Part shown: positions 1-7,405 of the stretch, one piece after another | How positions within the stretch are numbered: position 1 is the first letter of the stretch | How the letters are laid out: every line of letters begins with the position of its first letter | From: CAIRNS01 sp049508565 | Lineage (GTDB): Bacteria; Elusimicrobiota; Endomicrobiia; Endomicrobiales; CAIRNS01 | Length of the DNA stretch: 16,915 nucleotides | Assembly (NCBI GenBank): GCA_049508565.1 | Contig: JBELAT010000026.1 | Location: 1-16,915, forward strand | Direction of reading: 5' to 3' | Made by a program: the position numbers and the translations under genes | The notes under the pieces: generated by a model | The model's input: only the letters and a program-made list of their open reading frames with translations | What the model was told of the DNA's origin: nothing | Database searches by the model: none

Positions 1-1
1 T

Positions 2-334
2 GGCATCCCTATTTTTGATATGATCTATACAACGTTGTCACGTATTAGAAATGGTTCGATTCATTCTTGTAAACAATGGCTAGAATTTACCGGTCGTGAC
101 CATTTTCATCACCGGCTGATGAACCTCAAGCTTACTGAAGTGCAGACGGTGCTCTTTATTCTTGCTATTAACTTTTGTCTTGGTCTGGGCTCACTTGTCA
201 TCCGCGACACCGGAACGAAAGGCTCTATCATTCTCCTGACACAAACTATTTTCATATTTTTTATTATAGTAGTTTTAATGTTGATCGGGCGCAAAACCGA
301 TGAATTAACTCAAGGAGAAACAATACCATCATGA
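2..334 (+). CDS. C-terminal part of a WecA/MraY-family undecaprenyl-phosphate glycosyl-1-phosphate transferase (5' truncated by window edge)
   Basis: The frame is open from base 2 and reads GIPIFDMIY, then a DHFHHRL segment, then two hydrophobic stretches. In the family, the conserved G-(I/V)-P-(I/V)-(F/W)-D and H-x-H-H segments lie in the last cytoplasmic loops near the active site, so this is the last ~110 residues of an integral membrane enzyme. Such enzymes transfer a sugar-1-phosphate from a UDP-sugar to polyprenyl phosphate, starting O-antigen, teichoic acid or other envelope glycan synthesis. The sugar specificity cannot be told from this fragment. The ATG at base 20 is internal, not the start. 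The stop (332-334) overlaps the ATG of the next gene as ATGA, suggesting translational coupling. Two predicted membrane spans (~residues 45-65 and 72-94) end the protein. Confidence 0.82.
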   Translation, partial: GIPIFDMIYTTLSRIRNGSIHSCKQWLEFTGRDHFHHRLMNLKLTEVQTVLFILAINFCLGLGSLVIRDTGTKGSIILLTQTIFIFFIIVVLMLIGRKTDELTQGETIPS

Positions 335-1113
335 GATGTTCGCTCACTGGAACAACACTGGCCGCTGTAGCAACACTACTGTGTCTTTCTGCTTCTATCG
401 AAGCTCGCATTAATCTTCTGGACCCCTGGTTTCCGGGACAGGACTGTTGGGTTGCAAAACCAGGCACACTCGACACACAAGTATCTTTTTTACGCGGCCA
501 AAACTTTTATGAAATACCCGTATCCGTTTCTTATGTCGTCGACAATCCACTGGAAGTGGGGGCGCGATGGGGGGTCAAAGATCTCAACAACATAAGCGGA
601 ATTGATGATCTTATTCTGGCAATGAAATATCTTTTGTTAAACTCTGTTGAGCATAAAACCAACATTTGCGGAGAAGCAGGAGTTCAACTGCCTACCGGAG
701 ACCCGACCAACGGTATAGGTACGGGTGCCGTTGCGCTCATTTTGCACTGGACCATGCAAAAACTGCTTAAAGAAGAGACCGGGTATGATCTCTCGTTACT
801 GTTCGGACTCGGCTATACGATAAACTCAGAAAACAGTGAAAAAGAGACGCTGGGCAATGTCTTCTGGTACCATGTCGGTTGCGCATATGACTTTAATGAT
901 TACCTGCGTTTCTATGGAGAACTCAAAGGGTTTAACCATGCCCCTTACGAACAGTCAGGAACGGTCGTTGCAAATTCCGACTATCAGGAATTGTATCTGG
1001 CACCGGGCGCAGACATCCGATTCAAAAACGATTTGGTCATAAGCTCAGCTATTCTCATCGGGCTTACCCCTCAATCAAATGATCTGGGAGTATTAATTAG
1101 CACGAAATTTTAA
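331..1113 (+). CDS. Signal-peptide beta-barrel outer-membrane protein of unknown function
   Basis: The 260-residue product starts with a Sec-type signal (MRCSL, hydrophobic core ~8-21, likely cleavage near Ala25). The remainder has alternating amphipathic strands rich in Tyr, Gly and Asp, and ends in a C-terminal Phe (STKF), the usual outer-membrane insertion signal. Internal segments such as GEAGVQLPTGDP and LAPGADIRF resemble the transporter/MetA-pathway barrel family (Phenol_MetA_deg-like), but I recognise only the fold style, not a substrate. The AAGGAG at 312-317 lies well inside the upstream gene, 13 nt before the ATG, and start and stop of the neighbours overlap, so it is translated in the same operon. 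The PhoH-like gene follows after 29 nt. The function could be small hydrophobic solute transport or a structural role. Confidence 0.7.
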   Translation: MRCSLTGTTLAAVATLLCLSASIEARINLLDPWFPGQDCWVAKPGTLDTQVSFLRGQNFYEIPVSVSYVVDNPLEVGARWGVKDLNNISGIDDLILAMKYLLLNSVEHKTNICGEAGVQLPTGDPTNGIGTGAVALILHWTMQKLLKEETGYDLSLLFGLGYTINSENSEKETLGNVFWYHVGCAYDFNDYLRFYGELKGFNHAPYEQSGTVVANSDYQELYLAPGADIRFKNDLVISSAILIGLTPQSNDLGVLISTKF

Positions 1114-1142
1114 AAAAACCGTCTCATCCTAAAGGAGTTCCC

Positions 1143-2441
1143 ATGAAAACGTTTGTACTAGACACAAATGTGTTGCTGCATGACCCCGAATCGATATTTT
1201 CATTTAAAGACAGTAAAGTGGTGGTTCCCATGACGGTCATTGAAGAACTCGACGGATTTAAAACGCTCAATGACGAACGGGGACGCAGTGCACGCCTTAT
1301 ATCCCGGCGGCTCGACGGTCTTCGCTCGAAAGGGAAGTTATCACAAGGCGTTAAAATAAAAAATGGTTCCACTCTTATCATTGAACTTGAACATGAAGTC
1401 CAGCTTCCCAAAGAATTCATAACACCCAAGGCCGATCACCGGATCCTTGGCATCGCACAGTTTCTCCAGCAAAAAGGAGAAACGGTTGTTTTTATTACTA
1501 AAGATATCAATCTGCGCATCAAAGCAGACGCCCTTGGTCTCGTGACCCAGGATTACGAAAAATCAAAAGTTAACGTCGAAGAACTCTATACCGGCTGGCG
1601 AGAAATAAAACTGCCGGCGGACCGGATAGACGCTTTTTACAAAGATGGTACTCTCCCATTAAAAATGGATTTTTATCCCAACGAAGGCGTGATTATCCGC
1701 GATGAAGCAGGATCAACCAAGAGTGCTCTTGCCAAGTTCAGTTCAATAAAAAAGGGGCTTATCCCGTTGTTTCATTTAAACGCGACACCGTGGGGTCTCA
1801 AACCGCTCAATACCGAACAACGGTTCGCCATTGAATTATTATTGTGCAACGATGTCAATTTAGTCACACTCATCGGTGTGCCCGGCGCAGGCAAAACGTT
1901 GCTGGCACTTGCATGCGGCCTTCAAAAAACCGTTGAAGAACGCCAATTCCGTCGTCTTTTTGTCGCCCGGCCCATCATCCCAGTCGGCAGGGATATCGGT
2001 TTTCTGCCGGGCAATAAAGAAGACAAACTTGCCTCCTGGATGGGCGCCATATACGACAACCTGGAATTTCTCGTTGACAAATCTCATCCCGATGAAAAAA
2101 CTGAAGAGAAAGTGCAATACTTTTTCAATACCGGACAAATTGAGATCGAGTCATTGACCTATATCAGAGGTCGTTCTCTGCCCAACCAGTACATAATCAT
2201 TGATGATGCACAAAACCTGACTCCTCATGAAATCAAAACGGTTATTTCACGGGCGGGCTATGGCACCAAGATCGTCCTCACGGGCGACCCGTACCAGATT
2301 GATAACCCGTACCTGGACGCATCATCCAACGGATTGACGTATTTGGTGGAACGCTTTAAAGGCCAGGAAACGTTCGGACACCTGGTTTTCTCAAAAAGCG
2401 AACGCAGCAATCTGGCAGCACTTGCTTCAGAACTGCTTTAA
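1143..2441 (+). CDS. phoH: PIN-PhoH fusion ATPase/ribonuclease (PhoH2 type)
   Basis: The 432-residue protein has an N-terminal PIN nuclease domain (~1-135) with the expected acidic residues Asp7 (LDTNVLLHD), Glu34/35 (IEELDGF), Asp98 and Asp121 (TKDINLR). A PhoH P-loop ATPase follows (~218-432) with Walker A GVPGAGKT at 245-252 (Lys251), Walker B IIIDDAQNLTP with Asp354/Asp355, and a GDPYQID sensor motif. This order matches PhoH2 proteins, which are known in other bacteria as ATP-dependent RNA helicase/RNase enzymes. A good Shine-Dalgarno (AAAGGAG, 1131-1137) fixes the start at 1143. PhoH family members are often in phosphate-starvation regulons, and this copy sits in the same gene string as phoB and phoR, which supports a link to phosphate limitation. 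That link is inference. All key catalytic residues are present. Confidence 0.93.
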   Translation: MKTFVLDTNVLLHDPESIFSFKDSKVVVPMTVIEELDGFKTLNDERGRSARLISRRLDGLRSKGKLSQGVKIKNGSTLIIELEHEVQLPKEFITPKADHRILGIAQFLQQKGETVVFITKDINLRIKADALGLVTQDYEKSKVNVEELYTGWREIKLPADRIDAFYKDGTLPLKMDFYPNEGVIIRDEAGSTKSALAKFSSIKKGLIPLFHLNATPWGLKPLNTEQRFAIELLLCNDVNLVTLIGVPGAGKTLLALACGLQKTVEERQFRRLFVARPIIPVGRDIGFLPGNKEDKLASWMGAIYDNLEFLVDKSHPDEKTEEKVQYFFNTGQIEIESLTYIRGRSLPNQYIIIDDAQNLTPHEIKTVISRAGYGTKIVLTGDPYQIDNPYLDASSNGLTYLVERFKGQETFGHLVFSKSERSNLAALASELL

Positions 2442-2452
2442 ACGGGGACACA

Positions 2453-3334
2453 GTGACTTCGCGTTTTTTTGATTTACACGTTCATACTAATTATTCTGAC
2501 GGAACATTTACTCCCGAAGAGACTGTCAACTTCGCTCGGGCAGTGGGAATATCTGCCATCAGTATAACTGATCACGATACGGTGTTCGGCATTGCCGCCG
2601 CTCTTGAAGAAGGCAAAAAGTGCGGTATTGAGATCGTCCCTGGCATTGAGCTCTCGTGCACCGTCGACACCAAACAATCGAGCGAAATGCACATCCTGGG
2701 ATACTACATCGACTGGCACAACAGCGCTTTCCAGGATATGTTAACGCTGTTCCAGAAAGCGCGTATCGAGCGGGCGCAAAAGATAATTAAGCGTCTCGCT
2801 GAGATCGGTGTTCCTCTCGATCAAGCGAAAGTTCAGAAAATTGCCGGCAGAGGTGCTATCGGGCGTCTTCACATCGCTAAAGCACTCATCGAAGAAGGAT
2901 ATGTTGAATCTTCACATCAAGCCTTCAACAAATATCTCGGCAATGACAAACCGGCGTATGTACCAAAATTCAATCTCAGTCCGGCAGAAGCCATTAAGAT
3001 GATCCAGCGTGTTGGTGGCATAGCGGTATTGGCTCACCCACATTACGGCCATTACAGCAACCGTACGTTACTCAAATCACTGGTCGATGCCGGATTACGG
3101 GGAATTGAGGTCATCCACAGCAAGCATTCACCGGCAACGGCTGAACTTTTCAGTCAATTAGCACGGGAACTTGGGTTGATCGCCACCGGCGGTTCTGATT
3201 GTCATGGCCCTTATGGGGATAGCCCCGCGCTTCTGGGTACGGTAAAAATACCGTACAGCGTGCTTGAAGATCTCAAAAAATGCAAAACATCCATTGATAG
3301 TGAAAATGCGTCCATAATCGAGGAACCATCATGA
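2453..3334 (+). CDS. PHP-domain metal-dependent phosphatase/exonuclease (RNase AM / YciV / TrpH family)
   Basis: The protein has 293 residues, the usual length of the YciV/RNase AM group, which hydrolyses 3',5'-nucleoside bisphosphates and trims 5' ends of RNA. The full PHP metal-binding set is visible: DLHVHTNYSDG (His9, His11, Asp16), ITDHD (Asp40, His41), GIELSC (Glu66), MHILGY (His80), VLAHPHYG (His195) and GGSDCHG (Asp249, His251). Translation begins at a GTG preceded by GGGGA (2444-2448), 11 nt after the phoH-like stop. Its stop overlaps the ATG of the UbiA-family gene (ATGA, 3331-3334). Together with the PhoH2 neighbour this makes a pair of probable RNA/nucleotide-degrading enzymes beside phoBR. 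A role in freeing phosphate from nucleotides would fit but is inference; polymerase/histidinol-type PHP roles are less likely because those domains are elsewhere in larger or different proteins. Confidence 0.88.
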   Translation: MTSRFFDLHVHTNYSDGTFTPEETVNFARAVGISAISITDHDTVFGIAAALEEGKKCGIEIVPGIELSCTVDTKQSSEMHILGYYIDWHNSAFQDMLTLFQKARIERAQKIIKRLAEIGVPLDQAKVQKIAGRGAIGRLHIAKALIEEGYVESSHQAFNKYLGNDKPAYVPKFNLSPAEAIKMIQRVGGIAVLAHPHYGHYSNRTLLKSLVDAGLRGIEVIHSKHSPATAELFSQLARELGLIATGGSDCHGPYGDSPALLGTVKIPYSVLEDLKKCKTSIDSENASIIEEPS

Positions 3335-4197
3335 AACACTTGATCATCAGTTTGCGGCCCCGTCAATGGATCAAGAACCTGTTTTTACTTGCAGGAATAT
3401 TGTTTTCGCGTCATCTTTTTGACCCGGCATTCCTTGAAGTGGTCATCAGCGCCTTCGTCGTTTTTTGTTTGCTCTCGGGTGCTGTCTATTTGCTCAATGA
3501 CGTTAAAGACATTGAGAATGATAAAAACCACCCGCGAAAATCTCTGCGGCCAATAGCGGCCGATCTGTTATCGAAAAAGGCGGCCCTGGTGTCTTTCTAT
3601 GTGATCACGGCCCTTTCACTGGGTGTTGCCTTCTTGCTGGGTATGCCGTTTTTCTTAACGGCGGTAGGGTACTTTATCCTCCAGGTTGCATACACGCTAT
3701 TTCTCAAGGATATGGTGATCCTCGATGTTTTTTCCATAGCAGCAGGATTTGTGTTACGGGTTATTGCAGGAGCGGTAGTAATTAATGTGGTTATTTCTCC
3801 CTGGCTTGTTATTTGTACAACTCTCTTGGCACTCTTTTTAGGGTTGAGTAAACGCCGCCATGAAATTGAAACACTGCTGGAAACCGCTCATACCCATCGC
3901 ACCGTGCTTCAAAGTTACAGCACTTATCTACTTGACCAGATGATCGGCGTCGTAACCGCATCAGCGGTAGTCTGCTACGCGTTGTATACCATGGCACCCG
4001 AGACGGTGGCTCGTTTTAACACGAGAAACCTTCTCTTTACGATTCCCTTCGTACTGTATGGGATATTCCGCTACCTGTTTCTTATCCACAAAAAAGGGGA
4101 AGGTGGCAACCCGGAAACTGTCCTGACCGCCGATCTGCCGCTGTTGATCGATATTGTGTTATGGGCGCTTACTGCCGGGTTTATTATCTACCGATAA
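3331..4197 (+). CDS. UbiA-family prenyltransferase, decaprenyl-phosphate phosphoribosyltransferase (DPPR synthase)-like
   Basis: The 288-residue polytopic membrane protein begins LRPRQWIKNL and carries the first UbiA aspartate motif in LLNDVKDIENDKNHP (Asn56, Asp57, Asp60, Asp64), followed by the RPIA segment typical of DPPR synthases. The second conserved region is LDVFSIAAGFVLRVIAGA (~131-148), and GLSKRRHE (~171-178) closes the next loop. About nine hydrophobic spans are visible. In mycobacteria this enzyme joins phosphoribosyl diphosphate to decaprenyl phosphate, the first step to decaprenylphosphoryl-arabinose. Many other phyla carry homologues whose products are unproven. The ATGA overlap with the PHP gene implies coupling, and the phoB start follows the stop by 4 nt. 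The nearby WecA-like gene also uses polyprenyl phosphate. Confidence 0.85.
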   Translation: MKHLIISLRPRQWIKNLFLLAGILFSRHLFDPAFLEVVISAFVVFCLLSGAVYLLNDVKDIENDKNHPRKSLRPIAADLLSKKAALVSFYVITALSLGVAFLLGMPFFLTAVGYFILQVAYTLFLKDMVILDVFSIAAGFVLRVIAGAVVINVVISPWLVICTTLLALFLGLSKRRHEIETLLETAHTHRTVLQSYSTYLLDQMIGVVTASAVVCYALYTMAPETVARFNTRNLLFTIPFVLYGIFRYLFLIHKKGEGGNPETVLTADLPLLIDIVLWALTAGFIIYR

Positions 4198-4201
4198 CAT
4201 T

Positions 4202-4879
4202 ATGAATGAACTCATTGCTGTCATTGACGATGAACAAGATATTGCCGAACTCATCGAAGTAAACCTCAAAAACAACGGGTTTGCGGTTAAATCATTCGCC
4301 GATGGGAAAGCTTTTTTTCGGTTCCTTAAAACGACCATACCGGACCTTATTGTACTGGACCTCATGCTGCCAGACATCAATGGCCTGGACATCTGCAAAC
4401 AAATTAAGCGGGAACCCAAATATGAATCAATCCCGATCATCATGCTCACCGCTAAAGGCGACGAAACAGACAAACTCATTGGTCTCGAGATCGGGGCCGA
4501 CGACTACATGACAAAACCGTTCTCACCGCGGGAACTTGTTGCTCGCGTGAAAGTCGTCTTAAGAAGAAAAACAACGAAAGAAAATCCGGTCACCTCCGAT
4601 CTCGGTGCCGGCATCCGCATTGATTTCGAGCGCTTTACCGCCACGGTCAATGGAAAACCGGTTTCTCTGACGACTACGGAGATGAAAATCCTTGAACTGC
4701 TTAATTCTAAGCGCGGGTATGTGTTCTCACGAGACAAAATTCTTGACCACTTGTGGGGGGATGATAAAGTTGTTCTGGACCGGACGATCGATGTCCACAT
4801 TAAAAATCTTCGCGACAAGCTGGGTACTGCAGGAAAATCCATCAAGAATATTCGCGGTATAGGATATAAGCTGCTGTAA
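4202..4879 (+). CDS. phoB: Phosphate-regulon response regulator PhoB (OmpR/PhoB family)
   Basis: The 225-residue protein has an N-terminal receiver domain (~1-120) with acidic pair Asp10/Glu11, phosphoacceptor Asp53 in IVLDLMLPD, Thr83 and Lys105 (TKPFSPREL), and a C-terminal winged-helix DNA-binding domain (~136-225) with LTTTEMKILELL and VLDRTIDVHIKNLRDKLG. Length matches E. coli PhoB (229). I chose the ATG at 4202 rather than the one at 4154: the latter adds 16 residues read from the end of the UbiA gene and is not family-like. No clear Shine-Dalgarno is seen, so initiation is probably coupled to the upstream stop 4 nt away. The adjacent phoR and the downstream pst genes make the PhoB assignment firm over other OmpR-family regulators. 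Its likely target includes the phased TTAACA box before the porin. Confidence 0.94.
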   Translation: MNELIAVIDDEQDIAELIEVNLKNNGFAVKSFADGKAFFRFLKTTIPDLIVLDLMLPDINGLDICKQIKREPKYESIPIIMLTAKGDETDKLIGLEIGADDYMTKPFSPRELVARVKVVLRRKTTKENPVTSDLGAGIRIDFERFTATVNGKPVSLTTTEMKILELLNSKRGYVFSRDKILDHLWGDDKVVLDRTIDVHIKNLRDKLGTAGKSIKNIRGIGYKLL

Positions 4880-4886
4880 CTCCGAA

Positions 4887-6626
4887 ATGAATCAATCCCT
4901 TTTCAGTCGCCTTTTTGGCACCTTTGTTATTCTCATAATTGCAGTAACGTGCGCGTATATTGCCATCACCTTCACCATTGTTCGCCAATCCTATCTGCAC
5001 ACTCTTTCAAACGATCTCAGCACCATTGCCATCACTCTCGACCAGCAGATCGGCCCGATGATATCCAGTGGCCGTTTCGGTGAAATTGAGACACTCGTCA
5101 CCCGGATCGATCAGCAAACTCACCGGCGCATTACTGTCATACGGCCGGACGGCTTTGTCATAGCCGACTCCGAAAAAAACCCCGCTCTTATGGAAAATCA
5201 TAGTAACCGGCCGGAAGTCAAAGATGCCATTAACGGCGTCATGGGTCAATCAGTGCGATTTAGCGCCACGATAAAAGAAGATATGCTCTACGTCGCGGTC
5301 CCGATGACCCTTGAATCACCCACCAGGCACCACTACATAATTCGAGTCAGTATATTCCTTCGAGATTTTGATGCTCTTATGAAGCAGTTGAAACAACACC
5401 TCCTGAAAACGATCGGACTTATTGTTTTTCTTGCGCTTGTCGGTTCAGTTCTTGTATCCCGGGCGCTGACGAAACCTCTTAAAGAGCTGCAAACCGCCGC
5501 AGAAACAATGGCGCGAGGAGATTTCTCAACGCGCGTGAAGATGCGTACCTCAAAAGAATTAACGGCGCTCGGCAACTCGTTTAATGATATGGCTGCACGG
5601 ATTAACGATCTCTTTGCCGAGGTTGCCGGTCGCACACAGGAAGTCAACGCGATACTGGCAGCCATCAATGAATCTTTATTTGTTGTCGCCAAAGACGGCA
5701 GTCTCCTGATGGCAAATGACAGCTTTAAAAGGCTTACCGGAAAATCATCGATTGAAAACCGCTATTACTGGGAACTGTTCCGGGAGCCGGCTTTTGAGAA
5801 GCTTATTAAACAAGCGATCGCGGGGTCCCGCCACATGACGGGATCGTTCGACCATGGCGGACGCAGCTATCTCTGTGGAATATCCAAACTCCCTGCGCGG
5901 GAGGAATATGTCGTTCTTCTCCATGACGTAACCGAAGAGAAGAAACTCGAGACGATAAAAAAAGATTTTATTACCAACGTTTCCCATGAACTACGAACCC
6001 CGCTGACGGCAATCAAAGGATTTGTCGAAACTCTCGAAGATATGGTCAGCGGAGAAGGTAAACGATATCTTGAAATTGTCAGCCGCCACACCGACCGCCT
6101 TATCAATATTGTTGCGGACCTTCTGCTGCTTTCAGAAGTTGAAAATCCTCTTTTCAAACTGGAACTGCACACCCACGATATCAAAACCATCATCGACAAT
6201 ATTGTTATTATGTTTCAGCCGCGCGTCAATCAAAAGAAACTGCGCATCACGGTCAGCGCACCTGCCCCACAGTACCCTGTAACAATTGATGCCTCAAAAT
6301 TCGAACAGGTTCTCATAAACCTAATCGACAATGCCATCAAATATACAGACACCGGTGAAATTACGATTACCCTGCGCGACGAAGCGGAGAGAACAATCAT
6401 AGATATCACTGATACGGGTCCCGGCATACCTGCAGAATTGTTCGGCCGTATCTTTGAACGTTTCTTTGTAGTCGATACGTCACGGTCAAAAAAAGTTGGA
6501 GGAACGGGGCTGGGGTTATCTATTGTTAAACACATTGTCAATTTACACGACGGCACTATAGATGTCGCAAGCATTCCCGGAAAAGGATCAACCTTTTCCA
6601 TTTCACTTCCTAAACTCCTTAAGTAA
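4887..6626 (+). CDS. phoR: Phosphate-regulon sensor histidine kinase PhoR with large extracytoplasmic sensor
   Basis: The 579-residue kinase shows, in order: membrane span 1 (~10-32), an extracytoplasmic domain (~33-170), span 2 (~172-191), HAMP (~192-246), PAS (~255-350), HisKA with NVSHELRTPL (His367), and an HATPase_c domain with the N box NLIDNAIKY (Asn482), DTGPGIP and GGTGLGLSIVKH. It should autophosphorylate at His367 and pass phosphate to PhoB Asp53. It lies 7 nt after phoB with no evident Shine-Dalgarno. E. coli PhoR (431 residues) lacks a sizeable periplasmic domain, whereas Bacillus PhoR has one of this layout; here the outer domain includes VIRPDGFVIADSE, as in PAS/PDC-like sensors. 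What it senses is unknown. It is the last gene of the left-hand operon. Confidence 0.93.
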   Translation: MNQSLFSRLFGTFVILIIAVTCAYIAITFTIVRQSYLHTLSNDLSTIAITLDQQIGPMISSGRFGEIETLVTRIDQQTHRRITVIRPDGFVIADSEKNPALMENHSNRPEVKDAINGVMGQSVRFSATIKEDMLYVAVPMTLESPTRHHYIIRVSIFLRDFDALMKQLKQHLLKTIGLIVFLALVGSVLVSRALTKPLKELQTAAETMARGDFSTRVKMRTSKELTALGNSFNDMAARINDLFAEVAGRTQEVNAILAAINESLFVVAKDGSLLMANDSFKRLTGKSSIENRYYWELFREPAFEKLIKQAIAGSRHMTGSFDHGGRSYLCGISKLPAREEYVVLLHDVTEEKKLETIKKDFITNVSHELRTPLTAIKGFVETLEDMVSGEGKRYLEIVSRHTDRLINIVADLLLLSEVENPLFKLELHTHDIKTIIDNIVIMFQPRVNQKKLRITVSAPAPQYPVTIDASKFEQVLINLIDNAIKYTDTGEITITLRDEAERTIIDITDTGPGIPAELFGRIFERFFVVDTSRSKKVGGTGLGLSIVKHIVNLHDGTIDVASIPGKGSTFSISLPKLLK

Positions 6627-6670
6627 ACTTCTCCGTACTGAGACTAGCTCCCAAAAATGCCTTTTTTTCC

Positions 6671-6721
6671 TCACGTAAATACGTTATTAACACCTCACTT
6701 TAACAATAGGTATTTACGTGA
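6671..6721. repeat. Perfect 12-bp inverted repeat with 27-nt loop
   Basis: Arms TCACGTAAATAC (6671-6682) and GTATTTACGTGA (6710-6721) match perfectly. The loop contains TTAACA twice (6687-6692 and 6700-6705). It lies 45 nt after phoR and just after a T-run, so it is not a standard intrinsic terminator. It may be an operator, an RNA 3'-end stabiliser or part of an RNA element. Confidence 0.75.
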
Positions 6722-6876
6722 AAGCCGCAGGGTTATGTCTGTTCGCTCACCTGTGTTCACTGATGGCCAGCTCCTCTGTGTATTTACAAAATAAGAAAAA
6801 AGTCAGTTAAAAGTGGATGCAGATAATTGTGTAATGCTATCGTATGTGAGAAAATGAGACAGGTGCTTTGATCTGA

Positions 6877-6906
6877 ACGTACATATTTAAGATAATGCAT
6901 GTACGT
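6877..6906. repeat. Perfect 8-bp inverted repeat with 14-nt loop
   Basis: Arms ACGTACAT (6877-6884) and ATGTACGT (6899-6906) are exact reverse complements; each arm contains the self-complementary GTAC. The function is unknown; a dimeric regulator site or small hairpin is possible. Confidence 0.5.
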
Positions 6907-7036
6907 CCAACTTTTTCCATAACAAAAATGACCCTTTTTATATGGAATACCTCCACTATAAGAAAACGAAATCAATTAACCTCTCTGGAATTTCACGATG
7001 AGGTTATTTTTATTTGTTTGATTAGACCACCTACCC

Positions 7037-7053
7037 CACTGATCGGATCAGTG
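7037..7053. repeat. 17-bp near-continuous palindrome
   Basis: CACTGATC, one G, then GATCAGTG form a perfect palindrome with a 1-bp centre. The one-base centre makes it more like a dimeric protein-binding site than an RNA hairpin. No candidate regulator is encoded alongside other than PhoB, which binds direct rather than inverted repeats. Confidence 0.5.
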
Positions 7054-7164
7054 CAGCAAAAAGAGCGATCGTCAGTTTTTTCGAGGAATATGTTTTCGAT
7101 TGTCGAAGATATCAGACGGCAACAAGCGTCGGGCATTATCTCTATGGCGAGTTCTCATTGAGTA

Positions 7165-7193
7165 ATCGAAAATCTATCTCAAATATTTTCGAT
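7165..7193. repeat. Perfect 9-bp inverted repeat with 11-nt loop
   Basis: Arms ATCGAAAAT (7165-7173) and ATTTTCGAT (7185-7193). The right-arm octamer TTTTCGAT recurs at 7093-7100, next to a small TTCGA/TCGAA stem (7095-7107), giving three related copies in about 100 bp. Confidence 0.55.
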
Positions 7194-7294
7194 GTCACAA
7201 CACTGAAAGATTATGAAGTTCATGCCTAGAAACGAAGCAGTCAGGCAATTCCATGATGTATTCACTTTTGAATCTGTTTCGCACATGTACACAA

Positions 7295-7348
7295 TTAACA
7301 AAACCTTAACAAAATCATTATTCTCTGTTCATACATTTTGAGTAATAT
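7295..7348 (+). promoter_or_regulatory. Candidate Pho box and PhoB-dependent promoter of the porin gene
   Basis: TTAACA at 7295-7300 and TTAACA at 7306-7311 form an exact direct repeat with 11-bp period and 5-bp gap, the spacing used by PhoB/PhoP regulators (Bacillus PhoP TT(A/T/C)ACA-N5; E. coli Pho box 11-bp halves). Two periods further, in phase, is TTCATA (7328-7333), while the position between (7317) is degenerate. A -10-like TAATAT lies at 7343-7348, about 10 nt after the last repeat, as in E. coli Pho promoters. No good -35 hexamer is present at the usual distance, which suits an activator-dependent promoter. The expected start of transcription is near 7355, giving a leader of about 130 nt. 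Confidence 0.6.
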
Positions 7349-7395
7349 AGTCTCAAGTCAGGGACAATTTGATCGAAGCTGCATAAAGTAAACAT

Positions 7396-7405
7396 AAGGA
7401 GGGGG
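7396..7405 (+). promoter_or_regulatory. Orphan Shine-Dalgarno-like AAGGAGGGGG in the porin leader
   Basis: A perfect AAGGAGG core (7396-7402) is not followed by ATG, GTG or TTG at a usable distance (the next triplets are ATA, ATC and similar). The porin has its own AAAGGAG 80 nt later. This may be a ribosome standby or decoy site, a leader peptide with a rare start, or chance. Confidence 0.35.

Noticed and set aside
4154..4201. Upstream ATG for phoB
   Set aside because: It adds residues read from the UbiA gene end; family alignment from memory begins at MNELIAVIDDEQ (4202).
6895..7161. 88-residue + strand open frame in the phoR-porin gap
   Set aside because: No Shine-Dalgarno, no recognisable motif, and it runs across two inverted repeats.
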